In this document: in pieces, positions 39,976-53,324 of the stretch | Layout: each line of letters starts with the position of its first letter | How positions within the stretch are numbered: the stretch's first letter is position 1 | Source of the DNA: Pisaster brevispinus | Taxonomy: Eukaryota > Echinodermata > Asteroidea > Forcipulatida > Asteriidae | Assembly: GCA_023634235.1 (NCBI GenBank) | Contig: JAMKCF010000003.1 | Span: 8,568,742-8,632,741, forward strand | DNA: 64,000 nucleotides | Direction of reading: 5' to 3' | Notes under the pieces: generated by a model | Databases searched by the model: none | What the model saw: the letters and a program-made list of their open reading frames with translations, nothing else | What the model was told of the DNA's origin: nothing | Program-made: the position numbers and the translations under genes

Positions 39976-42900
39976 TGTTTGCATTGAACTCAACATTCTT
40001 GGGTCAGAATTGATTCCGGATTCCGTTGGGCCTGATTTCTGGATCAGTTACCTGGAATCAGTGCGTGTCAAAATAATTCCATGTCTCAACTGGGGTTTCA
40101 TATTTCCCGGGCTTTGCTATTTTGATTGTTTTAAACTTGAATGTTTCTGTCTCTCACTAAATAAATACTGGTACACCATGTCTTTAAGAAGCAATTCTGC
40201 ACTCACAGCGGGATTTTAAAAGAATGTCCCACCGCTGGCATTTGAATTACAAGGATGATCGATAACGATGGATATGCCACTGTTATCTAGAACAGCAACA
40301 ATTCACAAAACATGTGACTTTCATATCAACCTGCCCAGCTAACACGATTCGCTAAATATAGTTTGTGATCTGCTCATGCAGTCGGAAAAGTTTCTCTGGA
40401 TTGGAGTCTTGAAGCATATAAAACAATCCATACTGTTTGCAGCATATTTTTCGAAATGTTAATTAAGCACGCACTGAAATCAAATTTCCTGTAATTTTAC
40501 AGTGATTTGCCAGGCACTACAGGTAACAATTACTGTTAATTGTATAAGTACCATTAAAAATAAGCCTATATTACATGTATTAACAATTTTCTGATATTAT
40601 TGTAATAGCGCACTTAATCTCCATAAAACACGGGTACTGCATTGTCATAATCTTGTATTAGCAATTACCAGTCGATTCCCGTATACGGTAATTTTTTTAA
40701 AAGCTGGTACCCGTAAATTTCAAAGTGATTAACTGATCACTGCCACTGTGATGAAGCTGTCAGGTAGATCGATCACCTTAACATTTTCAAACAAACTGTC
40801 AAAAACGTTGAGGGTGGGGGTGATGTGACTTACCAAACAAAAAAAAAAATAAATAAATAAATGTAGATTTACTGTAACAAATATTTGTCGCAAAAAAAAA
40901 GCCTGACTGACTAGAAAATAGCAGGTTGATCAAGAATAAGGAAGTAAATAAATAAATAATAAAATAAATAAAATAAGTAAAATAAACGTGCACAGCAGAG
41001 ATTATAATGTTATCTTGAAATATAAAAACAAACTAAAACAGTTCCTCATTTTTGAACATAATATGTTATCGAAAGATTCTTTTGATTTATACATGTACAG
41101 ACAAAATGAAGCCCTTTACTCCCTCCGTGTAGGAAAAATAGTTTTGTCATTTGTAATGTTCATCTTCAAACTGCATAGCTTCATCACAAGGGAAAGTATT
41201 TGCATTTATAAATAAATGAATAAATTAATTAATAATTTGGGGGTAGTGCATATTATTATTGCCTTTGGTTATCGTATATGGAGTTGCAGTACTTGTTTCA
41301 CCTTCTGCAATGAAGAATTTTTTGTTTTATTTTCATTTCTGAACCTTTTTCTAGTTTTGGTGGTTTAAAAAACAAATTTTCCTCGGGTTTTCGCATCACG
41401 TGATTTTGTCACGCTAAATTGTATTTACTTTTCTCTGTATTTATTTTATTATTTTGTTTCTCATTGATTTATATATAATAGCAGTATGGACTTTTAATAA
41501 TGTGAGGTTGATGTATTATTGTCTGGTGTTTGTTGTTATTGAATAAATGGAGTTCTATTGGCTTCAAAGCTATAAGAGAAAAAAAATAAAATAAACAAAC
41601 AAAGAAACAAACAAAAGAGGGTATTAAATACATCGATTTCCGTTTAGAGCCACTCTATAATTCTCGGAATGGTTGAAATGAATGGGAAAAGTTGTCAGAT
41701 TATCTTTGTGTTACAAACTGTAATGCTTGGTGTGCGAGGAATTTAGAATTGAACATGATTGTTTAATCGCTACAATAAAACACCCAGTCTTTGTAAGATG
41801 AATGCATGTTCAGTGAAAACCAAACTATGCTGCTTGAACGTCTGACTATATCAATATGTTGGACTGTCTCTGCTTAGTGTCAGCTCACGGTTCCTAATCA
41901 ATATTTTAACACGATGTTCTACTGCAGTAGTTATGACCGTATATATTATCATTATTAGGTTTTTTTAAACAGCCCTATGTATCGTGCCTGTATAATAGCT
42001 GTATGTGTGCTGTTATATTCAACAAGCCGTGGGGATGCATTGTCTAATAATAGAGTATGGTCCAATCTATACAAATTGGTCAACCCAACAATGTTTTATG
42101 TAAGATGTTTTGTGCATTTGGAAAGGCCTGTTTAACAGTATAATCACTGATTGGATTGGATGTGGTTGCGTGTGTACGTTAATGCCAGTGGTAAACCACA
42201 GAAATCATTGTTTACTAGTCATAACCGCTAAAGGAATAACGTGAAATTCGCAGCATACCGTCATGATCCTACGCCTTGCACCCACAGACAGTCGCTCCTG
42301 GCTCCCAACTGATCGTCCTTGTCACCGGCATTAACTGAAATTGAAGTTATTTGTACTGATGGGTGACTAGTAATTTCATTCATCACCTCCTTCCAATTTC
42401 TCGACAAGCATTTTCGCATTAAAGTCAAATTGGCTGGGTTTTTTTCATATTTGGAATATCTAGTATATACCCATGAGGAAATTGTTTCAATACCCTACAA
42501 CGAGGGCAGCAATGTCCATTGTCTGTAACCACATCGTTCGCTCTGTTCAGCTCTTCATCATGATAACCCTCATAACCTTTACTGAAACAGGCCACGTCCA
42601 AGAGGGGGTGTCAATCAACAGGGGTCATGTGACTTTGGTTAAAAGAAAGCAGGGAAAAACTCCTTTGTGCTCAAAATCGGTATGAAGACTGTTGATGGTT
42701 AATGCAACCAAATTATAAAACGTAATTAATTAAATAGACAAACAAGCTTAAGTTAACCCCGGCATCAACTGAATATGCAAACAACACACTACAAAAAATC
42801 GTTGAAAAATGCAAAACAAACCCTCTTAAACCTGTGGAAAAAGCTTGACAGCTTTGTGTTGACAACGTACTGCAGGGACGTTGCAACCAACAAGTCCCTC

Positions 42901-45843
42901 GCTGGAGGGTTTTTAAGTTTACCAAAAAGCATTCAGATTGTTCATCCATGTGTTGTGTTTTTACGTTGGACTCTGATGGGAAACGGTCTTGCTGCCAAAG
43001 ATCCTGGTTTGGCAGAAAGTAACGGACCTGTTTCATCCTGATGTGACCAAACATTCTGCTATAAACAAGAGTTCACTTGGTTCGTTTATTCTTTGTAGTG
43101 TGTCTACCATGGTCTATAGGTCTACTCTGTTTCCATTTTGTAATGTTTCCATCTTGTAATTAAAGAATCCGAAAGAACAACGGGAACGTTTTCTGATTCC
43201 TGATCTTGTGAGTTTAGCTGCTGATTGCTGCTTTCTTGTTTTCTAAATTGCAGTCCCTCTTTTCATTACCGTTGCCCATTTAGTAGTGGTACATGTTATC
43301 GTTGTACTTTCGTTGCTGTTGTTGGTTTTGTTTTCCAATAATCGTACACTTTGAAGGGAAAAACAAGCTATTTAAGGTCATACAAAAAAAACCTGGTTTG
43401 GGGGTTGCTGTCACCTTCCATGAGCAGGCAGAAAGTTCAACCATATGGCTATCGTTCAACCATAGAGAAAGGACTCTAGATGGTTCGACCCACACGTGTA
43501 CACTTGATCGTCACGGGTTGGGATAACTAACGCCTCATGGTGACTAAATACGGTAGACCACGCCCTGATTGTCCAGGAGATAATACTGCAACTCAGTCAA
43601 GCTATCACTTAACGTAGGTGGGATTTAACCCATGATAGACGACTCAGGTGGCAGGGAGATAACGGGGGAGTAAGCTGATGATAAAACATGGAGAAAATCT
43701 GCCTTGCGAGACACGGGGGATACTGTCATAATACACGACTGCCTTTGAAACCCCGCAGTGATGGATCCGGAATAAGGTGCGCAGCCGAATCAAAACCTCT
43801 GGCTGATTAATTCTTTATTTTCACAGGAAGTGGGGCTGTAACTTCTAGGAGCAACCCCCGATCCACAACAACCTTTCCTTCGGTCACATTGATCACAACA
43901 GAAACAATCGATAACTGCTCTAAATAATTCTGCCAAATGAATTAACATTTACAATGTTGTCTGAATGAACAGCTGGTAGTCAATGCCGAAGACGTAGAAT
44001 TCCAGAAGAAGTTTCTTCTTTTTTTCATCCTCGGGTCTTAGGTCAGCCTTCCGTTGCACGATCCATCATTGGCACGCCTGGACAATGTTAAAGGGTGGTG
44101 TAACGAAGTATTCGCCTTTACCTGGATATTAAAGGAGAGTAGATTTGAATAATTTATGGTTTATTATGGAAACTTATATAGGTCAGTTGATTCCAGGACT
44201 AGATCTATTTTACACTATTTTAAATAAACACAGTCCACCGTACTATACAAAAAACTGGTTAAAATGTCCCCCCCCCCTTTTTTTTTTGGGGGGGGGGTTA
44301 AAACAAGGGATAATTTTGTGCGCTCCCATAAAAATCACCTGTCGATTGCGCAGTCGAAATAATACTGCACTTCCTCGTTTTGGATGATCATACTTATAAA
44401 GAGGGGTTCCAAATTCGGTTTTGTGATGCTCTAATTTTTCCAGTAGAGTCCCCGTGAAAGTGGGGTGATAATTTCTAACCTCGCATTAACTTAAACGAAT
44501 GTTTCTTAACCGGTCATGGACTAATTATTACAAATGGAATTCAGATTTTACCATCACCCAGCGGAAGTCGTAAGATTTAATTTAATAAGAAAAGGTACAT
44601 TATACAAACCATGCATTGTTCGTACTACCTAATTCGTGTACGCATAATATTTGTAAGCCACCCTTTAGAGTAAAGTGCATTATGAGAATGTCTTGTGTGC
44701 TTGCCATGATTCGGTTGCTGAAATATACGAAAAGTTAAAAATAATCTGTATTTTCAGACAGTTTAAAATCAACTGTTTACATCTATCGACCACGTGGACA
44801 TTTGTTTTCGGTGCAGAACGCTCTCGTCTTTAAAGCCAATAATTGAAGTGCCACACTTAACAAAATTTGCTTGCTAGACTACTTTCACAAGTATAATAAG
44901 GAACAACAAATTTGAAAGCCATGCGGTTTTCTCAAAAAACCTCAGCCCCCGTTGTGACGAAATGTTCACACGAAGACTTTGCCTTGAAAACTTTACAAGA
45001 CTAACCTTTCAAATTAGAACTTCATAAAAATGACTATCACGATGTCATAAGACAAACCGAACGCTAACAATAAAAAAATGTTTTGGGATAATACTGTTGT
45101 GTGTTTTTGATGTCCATGTTATAATTCTACGTTAACCAATCTCTGCACAACATGTTCCCTACACTAAATGATTTAATGTACGGTGGTCTAATTCTGTGAT
45201 CAAACGTCCGGACAAAATCAATATGTCGGAAGAGATCATCCGTTGAAGAAAACGGAAACATGAGCTTGATTTCCAAAAACCTGGCAGATTTATGACTGAT
45301 ACTTCCCGCAATGAGAAATTGGTAATATAATCTGCATCTGGTCGTCAAACCAATGTTTTGAAGTGTAAATGAATGCATCCAGTTTGTACAAATAATGGGC
45401 CCGAGTGCAGTGCAATCGGACAAACTTGTCTTACGAGTTGAACCCTGAACCTTGCCAAGGATTGTCGAGTGCTTGCTGATAAAATCCACAATTTCTATAC
45501 TATAATTTGTCTTTTACCCTAACTCTTGTTTTAGTACTGCATACACAGTACTTTTATTTTGAAGAAGAAAAAACAGGCAAAAAAACACTGTTCTGTTCCA
45601 CAGAACTCGGGAAAGTAACTGAGTATACAGTGCTTAATACACATCGGTGTAGGGGTAAAAACCACATTATATTCTTTATCCCTGATGCAAAAATTAACAT
45701 GTATTATATTTCTGTATTGTCTTGTGATTACTTTATGTCGATATAAAACTGTGGGTTATAAATCAAACTTATAGCTTGTTTCTTTTGCCCATAAGAAATT
45801 TACCGAAAATTGTTGTTGAGACGATCATTGTACATTAAACAGT

Positions 45844-45845
<2 letters not shown>

Positions 45846-45879
<34 letters not shown>
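45846..45879. repeat. Poly-T tract, about 34 bases
   Basis: An uninterrupted T run. Could be the poly-A tail of a minus-strand retroposed sequence, but no source sequence is recognisable beside it. Confidence 0.95.
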
Positions 45880-45885
<6 letters not shown>

Positions 45886-46574
45886 CACATCTCATAGAGA
45901 GAGTTTTATCATGGTCTCTGCTCAAACTTTACTAGATTGTATTCCCACCATGCAAATTTTCTAATCTTACTTATATACATAAGTAAGGCAATTTCATCAG
46001 CATTTAATATTGACAATTTAAATAATGACTTTATGTTGTACTGTTATCTTTAACGTTGACACCATGAGCCAAAATGTTGTTTTTCCCATGTCACATTTTT
46101 CCGCAACATACTTTGAGCACATGCCAACTTTAACAACTTGTAACCGAATCGAAGGACATAATTTGAAATATCTGCCGCGAGGCAAACTGCAGGTTGTGTT
46201 TCTGTATGAAATGTTTTGCCTAATAGCCCGTGAAGGCATGAGAATTATTCGTACATTTACGGGCTCATAGACAGACACACATGCCCCCGGCTTGCACTGT
46301 CCGTGCACGGCAAGTGGAAATGGTAATTAGAAAGCAGACCGTCTTCGTTATTCAGAAAAACAGCCTTCTCAATGTTTTTATTCTACCCTAGTTTCACACT
46401 GCTCCCCGGTCTAACTAGTCCTGTTTATTTGTTGCCTTGCAATTACTTTTGGGCGGCAGCAGCTATTTTCTGACGAACGGGTACAACAAACTTTGCGAAA
46501 GATCAATATCATAAAACTTTTAAACCATGCATATTATTTTGTTACTGACAGCGCCGAAACTATTTTTATAGGGT

Positions 46575-46915
46575 AAAATTAAAGGGGGCACAAGGGGTGC
46601 ACCAATGGTTCTAGGGGGCACTTCTGGCCAGTTAAAACTGTAGCTTCCGCCTTGCTTTTTGCTTATTTACAAGCCCCTTTTCATCACTCTTGTTGTGCCA
46701 TTTAGCACTTTTTTGTAACATAATCTGACGTGACTGTAAAAACAAACACACTATTTCTATCTGGGTTTTAAAAACATTGCAATTATCACTTTAATTGTTT
46801 TTTTTATAAAATTTAATATTTTACTCTGGTAATTTTGTATCTCAAATGTCAAGACATCAAATGGGGGCACGTGTCCCTGTGCCCCCGCCCCCTTATTTTC
46901 GCCACTGGTCACCGA
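46575..46915. repeat. GGGGGCAC-ended dispersed repeat
   Basis: AAAGGGGGCACAAGGGGTGC at the left and GGGGGCACGTGTCCCTGTGC with CTTATTTTCGCCACTGGTCA at the right resemble the CAGTGGCG-ended repeats also hinted at near 32150-32320 (GGTTACGCCACTG) and 61466 (CAGTGGCGTAG). The class is unresolved. Confidence 0.45.
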
Positions 46916-47384
46916 AGATCCAAAACTGTTTCATAAAATACAGGCAGTGTTCGCTCCCCTCCATTTTTTAACTGGTAATCTTTATGTAGGAACGCATGCG
47001 CTGTGCTGTGATAAATCAGCCTTGTGAAAAAAGTGTCCCTTTTATAGTCTGCCCCCATCAATTACCTACTTACGATGGAACACTCCTACACTTCAAGAAG
47101 CCATGTCTTTTAAAACCTTAATTAGTTAGGGAAATTGAGTTAAGTGTGCACTTTGGCAAAACTTCATTCCCTGTCAGTGTGGCTATATTTTCACTTTGGT
47201 TGGTTTGCACCTTTACTGGTGCATAGTTCCTTTAATGAAAGGGGAACTGTCCCCATGGCTCCCATGATCCATGGTATCCTACATCGGTTTCAAAACAGAT
47301 CAACCTCTAAAAGAGAAAAACTATAGCTAGAATTATCCATATATGTTTATCGATGAAAATGATTTCAACATTTCTGTCTATTCC

Positions 47385-47905
47385 ACACTCTTAAAAACTC
47401 CCGGTTCAGAATTGTCCCGGACTCTGCGTCAAGTGGTCTAAAACTGTGTCAAACTGACGCATAATCCGAGTCTGACCTAGAAATGGGTCAGATACTATAG
47501 GACCCGGGAGTTTTTTAGGTTGATGATAGGTCACAAAACTCTTAACTTTCAAAGCTGTCTAAAGCAGAGAACAATGCTCAATTTGCTAAGAAAAATATAT
47601 AACAGGGAATCAGTCGCGAGTATAGTGCATAGCCCTGGTACTTTACTTGGTACACCATTTCTAATAATATTACTATAAAAATTGACCCAGACTCCGGTCA
47701 AAGTGGGCCTTAAGATCTCTCGGTCAGAGTTGACCCGGACTCCGAGTCAAAGTTGACCTGGCCCATTACTGGTCGACCCAACATCTGTGTCAAGCCGACC
47801 GGAAACTGTATCAAACTGACGCAGAATCCGAGTAAAAAATCCCATCTTTGACACCAGTTTCCGGGTTAGCTTGACCCATAAAGGGGTCAGGACCCAGGAG
47901 TGTAT
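47385..47905. repeat. GACCCGGACTCCG-rich repeat block with inverted ends
   Basis: AAAAACTCCCGGTTCAG (about 47393) and GGACCCGGGAGTTTTTTAG (47501-47519) form a ~125-bp inverted unit. 47690-47905 is a longer relative with repeated TTGACCCGGACTCCGAGTCA and ends GGACCCAGGAGTGTATTTAG. Confidence 0.65.
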
Positions 47906-47909
47906 TTAG

Positions 47910-49480
47910 TATAGCAAGACTTTTCTATGCCTGATTTGCTTGATTGAGGACCACACCTATTTTCTGGTCAGCGTGGCCCGTTTTCAGGCCATGACCATTG
48001 AGTCCAAACACCACGACAGCCCCGGATTCCTGGTCAGTAAGAGGTCTCATGTTAACCCTTCGATTGGTAAATTATTCTGACCCAGGATGTTTAGAGTGCA
48101 GATGGTTGTTCAGTGGCAGCAACATTCACTAGTCGACAACAACATGTATTTCGTCCAAAGCTTTTTACATAAAACAGACATCTTGCAGTAAACAAACAAT
48201 TTTTATCAAGCGCCTCTTGTGCTCTGGATTTAAATGATGCATGACGTCCATGACGTGCCGCGTAGTTTCCCAAATAGTTGGAACTATGTTTAGCTGTTTT
48301 CAAATGTCATGTTTAATCCGTGTTGTGTTATCTAAGTAAGGTTCCGTTTTCTTTATACACGTTTTAATGTTTTTCTACTCTGGCGCCAATATCGATTCAA
48401 ATAATGTGCACAAAGTTTCAATGGTTGCAAGGCATGATACAGTGTTACTTGCAACACTGTCTTACAATGCTACTTGCAACACTACTTGCGTCAATAATTA
48501 ATTTGCGGCTGAAACTTTCAAAGGTCAAATTTAACTCATGCTGTTTTGTCTTCATTATATTCCGAATTTGTAATTAACCTGATCAGCCTTGATGTATGAG
48601 GCGTCCGTGCAACCATCATTATTATCAAGCAGGTGGGATGTGTATGTATGTGTCACCATTATTAAGCAACTTTGCAGGCAATCGAGTTGATCCGGTGCGT
48701 AGATTGATATGCGATGTATTGAAGGGTGGCTAGGAAATGGCTTCTGGTGCTTGCCAGAATACCCCGAGTTGGAACTTCACTTCTCAGTCGTCACTTCTAC
48801 CAAACTTGGTACTTGCCGATCATACATCGAAAACATGTGTACTGCTGACAGGGGCTGAATCATAAAATCACACGCAGAATGTAAATCCACAGACATTATT
48901 CCTTGATTCGTGAAGATCGTGTTTCGGTACGCATTGAAATGTTGATCAGATGGTAGTCATTTCTTGAAGACCATCACACTATCTTGATTGAAACGTTGAG
49001 GTCAGTAACCTTAATAATGCGCTGGCGTGGGTACACCAGCACCATTGGGCTACCTCTATAACTTCAATTTATATTTTAAATCGAATGAATTTATATAAAT
49101 CTTATTGAGGGGGCATATGTCCTCGAAGTCGTTTGGTTCAATTTTACGTTAGAGAAAAAAACAACCTTCCGGTAATTGTTTTGTTTGGCAGCAATTGCAC
49201 GTACCAGACTGTAAACCTAGTTGTTAGAAACCAATGTGCCTTAGGCAAGTTTTCAACAGCATATTTGAGTCCTTGAAATTCATTAAAAAACCTTGTTACT
49301 CAATTGAACATTATGCGTGTGAAAAAAGCTGGTATTTTAGCGTCGCGTTTTTTTTTTAATATATAAAATTAGTCGGGGAGATGGCCTTAGCTTTCGATCC
49401 AAACCGGAGGCATAAACAAGAACAAACACAGACATATCCATTTATGTTTTTTAATGAAATGTCGCCTAACATCACAAGGC
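47910..49480. other. No gene recognised
   Basis: Only short open frames with no family signal and a few CAACACTNCTTGCAAC short repeats near 48440-48490. Confidence 0.45.
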
Positions 49481-49489
49481 CGGACGGCC

Positions 49490-49690
49490 ACTTCAAGGTG
49501 AGGGCTACACTTAACTGATTTGGGCTGTCGACCAAAGTGCACTACCTTGAATTTTCCTAACTTTTACACGAGGCAATAATTGTGAAGTGCCTAACTTGCT
49601 CAAGGGCACAAGTGTCAATACAAGGATTCGAACCAACCCATTGTTAACTGCCATGGGTGCACAGTTGAACTATGGGCTATAACACACTCA
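49490..49690 (-). repeat. SINE-like element, diverged member
   Basis: TTGCTCAAGGGCACAAGTGT and GGATTCGAACCAACCC match the SINE-like element at 35570-35865 at its tRNA-like end. The rest is different. Confidence 0.5.
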
Positions 49691-49904
49691 CGCAGCATAG
49701 CTTCAGTTGAAGAGGCAATGGGTGGTTTCAATCGTGTTCTTATATAGTCCCTCTTCAACACTTTGTAATTCATAATATTCATTTTTTATACACAAATGTT
49801 TATTGTAAATTGTACTGTAGAGATGCGAACCTTTTCCGGTTCTCTCCGTAAAGAGGCTCCGAGATGAGTATTCGTTGCCAAGTTCACAAATCCCTTTTTA
49901 TGGT

Positions 49905-49937
49905 TTTATTTATTTATTTATTTATTTATTTATTTCA
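49905..49937. repeat. (TTTA)n microsatellite
   Basis: About seven tandem TTTA units. Confidence 0.95.
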
Positions 49938-50499
49938 CTTTATGTAGTTTTAATTTCCGGACCATATATATAGGCCTAAACTAAAAATTATTTACATTTA
50001 AAATTGACCGGCTCAAAACAAAAGTAAACAAAATAATAAATAAATAAAATTGCCAAGATATAAAAATCCTTTAAAAATTATTCAAATAAAACCAAATAAC
50101 TACCGGTAGCTTGACAATGTAAACAAACAAATACACAACTGGAGTGCAGTGTCCCAAATCAACCAAATAAACGAAGAGAGCTATTGGTGACAAAACGAAA
50201 TGACAAACTCAGCCATAGTTTGGAGTGATCCCACAATATTTACAGGCACGCAGACGTTTTGTCACGACCCAAGCATAATTCCCGTCATTAGAGCGACGAA
50301 ATATGTGCAGGCTGTAGAATCCTTACAATGTGCCTGGTTCAAAACTCCTGAATCAAAATTTTTCGTCAAATTCAGAAAACTTTTATCCGATGTGGCTAGT
50401 CTATCCAGGGGGGTGAATGTGTAACCGGATGTCCAGGGTATGTTCACTAGATCATCTTTGTCAGTGAATCATTCTATTCCCAGCTCGGGTAATATTTGA

Positions 50500-50906
50500 G
50501 GGGGGAAAATCAACTCTTGTTTACCCCTTGATATACTTTTGGTAGTTGACCAGAATCCTTTCTTGGTGTATCACAACATAATGCGTTTAATTAGACAAAC
50601 CTGTGAAAATTTGAGCTCAATTGATCATCGAAGTAGCAAGAAATAATGAAAGAAAAAACACACTTGTTGCATAGAATTGTGTGTTTTCAGATGCCTGGGA
50701 AAAGATTCATGCCTGAAGCCTTTCTCAGCTTACATTTTGTGTGTATGAAAAATTACCACTTTCTCTAAAACTACATTACTTCAAAGGATGTCGTTTCATT
50801 ATGTTATAATATCAACAGCCCTCCAGTGCTCTTTACCAAGTACTTTTTTATGGTCATACATTTTTGGAGTAATTACCAAAGGTATGTTACCCCCCCCCCC
50901 CTTTAA
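50500..50906. repeat. Related TTAA MITE, left end eroded
   Basis: It contains AAACCTGTGAAAATTTGAGC, CAAGAAATAATGAAAGAAAA and GTAATTACCAAAGGTATG, then a C-tract and TTAA at 50903-50906. I recognise the ordered blocks as a family abundant in echinoderm genomes, from memory and without a search. Confidence 0.6.
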
Positions 50907-51426
50907 GCGAACGACATATTGCCATATTGCCGGGTTGAAATCCAGACTTTTGTTGACAGGCGTGGATTGTCTATAGACCGGTTGTCAATAACCAGTTGCT
51001 TAAAAAAGCCAATTGGTTTCAAACATTATCTCTCTGTGAAACAGTATCTTTCCGAAACTGGATTGCCTCGCAATTGAACATTATCTTGTTCATCACAAAA
51101 GGTGTTAATATTATTTCGCAATTAGAACATTGATACATCTAGGTATTATTGTCATTTTCGCTGTAGCAATTGACCACTACGTTTAAATAAGTTGTCGGCT
51201 CTCGCTACAGCAACATTATCACAGCGTTTATTGTCTTCTTCAAGCAAATTTTAATAAAGCAAACGTTTCGAACAACACCAAATCACACCCTTTCAGAGTC
51301 CATTTCACTAAGAGCTAAGATTGATCTTAAGATGTGTATCTATCTTCCTTTATGAGCAAAGTGTGATGTCACAAAACAAATCAAATATATTGACAATGTT
51401 CAATAGTGCTTTATGAAATCGAGACT

Positions 51427-51600
51427 GGGGCAGGGATTGATTCACAAAGATAAGATTGATCTTAAGGATGCGTTGTCATTAATGACCATGGTGATTTGTA
51501 TTGTGACAAAACACTTTGCTTTAATAGCAGTTGAGATTGAACCTCAGCTCTTTGAAAATCCAGCCCAGGACTTAGAAATCCCCTGACGATGCATTTTGCG
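51427..51600. repeat. GATTGATCTTAAG repeat pair (with 51299-51426 and 57000-57145)
   Basis: AAGATTGATCTTAAG occurs at 51318 and 51451, next to AGCAAAGTGTGATGTCACAA-like sequence. Similar sequence (AGCAAAGTGTGATGCCACAA, then AATTGGCCCCTGC) lies at 57053-57145. It is probably a diverged MITE family. Confidence 0.5.
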
Positions 51601-52544
51601 GGTTTGATATTGCGTGTTTGTAACAGATGGCAAGAACATTTAATGTTCACACTCGCATTATACATTTAAAAGTCAATCATCCGTGTGTTTAACACATTAT
51701 GCCGTCTGCACCAGACACTACTGATGAACATGAAAGTGGCCGATAAGGTAGGTAGAAACCACGGGTGGTTGACGTTTCCTCGACACGAAATGTTGACGTG
51801 GTCTCACAATCTGGTCTCCAGATGGCCCGTGAATGCACTCGGAGGCGGCGATTTGTTATGGCTGGCTGTTAAGGGGCGTAGGGGGAGCGGGACCCATGAC
51901 ACCTACTCAACATCCCTCACTCCTCCGCAAGACTGCAGACGTTGGTGTTTTGTTTTTTTCGCATTGCGGTACGCCCTAATGCCTTAACACTACGACAGTC
52001 GGGCCCCAACTTCATTAGACAACAAGTTTAATTAATCTATTTTGCTGATAGTCTCCGGTCATGGTTATGCATCACTCTAATTGGCGACAGCCCCCTCTGC
52101 CGTTGCGCCCCTCCCTTTTCCACCAACCAATAGCATTACATTCCATAAACTATATTATACGGTAGTCGATTGAGCCATCGACTCTCGTTTTGTTGGCCTT
52201 GCTCCAACCCTCTCAACAAACGGTTGACCCATCCTTGACACGCTGTTCAACTACCCCTCAAACCGATCTATTACAACCACAAGTTCCTATCCTATTTGGC
52301 TACGCCACATCCCTTTAACACACTACACCCTTCTTCATTTCAATCATACTTTACTGTCCTTTATTCCTTCCATTTCGGTCCAGCCCACCCTATCCCAAAG
52401 GGAGAAAGAAGGATGTTAAAAGGGGAGGAACTAAATCATTTTCATTTAGGATGTACGGTCGCCGCTGACTGAGGGGAAAGGGAAGGGTTGCTATCAGCTC
52501 GACCCAGGAAAATGCATGTAACGATTGAATAACAAATTGCAAAG

Positions 52545-53320
52545 AGTTTCAACATACCCCGAGTCATCACTGTGCAGTTACTTTGAGCTTTTTAATTACC
52601 TTGAGTATTTACATCTGAGCATTTTAACTCTCTGAGTAATTAGCATGTACATTGTTATTATACTCTGTGAGCACGTACTTTTATTAGCACTTCTATAACT
52701 TTGAATGCTCCGAGCATTTTTTATTCCTCGACTTGTTACGCTGTGCATTTTTATAAAGCTGGGTACGTTACTCTGAGAGTTTGTATTACTCTGAGCAGTT
52801 AATGTTTGAAACTTTGACTACTCCGAGTTATTACTCGAGTTATATACTCTATTCATTTTTGTGAACCCCGTGGTAACTATAAGAACTTGTATTGCCCTGA
52901 GTGTTTACTTTTGAGTACTCTGAGCATTTCCATTACTCGACTTGTTACTCTGCGCATTTTTGAACCCCAGTAGTGACTTAGATTTTGTATTACTTTGAGT
53001 AATTACTTTGAGCAATTTTTTAACTTTGAGTTTAACTCTTGAGCATTTTCATTACTCGACTTCTCTGTACATTTTTGAACCCCATAACTGACAATTTGTA
53101 TTACTCTGAGTGTTTACTTTGAGCAATTTTATAACTTTGAGCACTCTGAGTGTTTTATTACTCAATTTGTTACGCTGTACATTTTTATGAACCTGCCTGA
53201 GAATTTGTATTTCTCTGAGTCCCGCTGTGACCGTGAGCAATTTTATGTGGGATAGATATTTTGTGCAATTTTATTACTCTGAGTATTTGCTGTGAGCATT
53301 TTTAATACTCAGTGAGTGGT
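52545..53320. repeat. Degenerate minisatellite (TTACTCTGAGCATTTT family)
   Basis: Short motifs such as TTACTTTGAGCAATTTTTAA, CATTACTCGACTTGTTACTC and ATTTTTGAACCCC recur throughout about 770 bp. A higher-order unit of about 120 bp is suggested by the recurring TTTTTGAACCCC-x-x-x-TGAC segments near 52857, 52957 and 53070. Confidence 0.8.
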
Positions 53321-53324
53321 TCAC

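Larger units (their letters stand above)
40200..47380. other. Gene-poor AT-rich stretch
   Basis: It contains AT-rich tracts (40840-41000), C/T/G homopolymer runs (44265-44300), the poly-T and the GGGGGCAC repeat listed separately. A 120-codon minus frame at 45127-45489 has no recognised domain or splice context. Confidence 0.45.

Noticed and set aside
45127..45489. 120-codon minus-strand open frame
   Set aside because: No domain, no splice partner, and the length is not exceptional for this much sequence.
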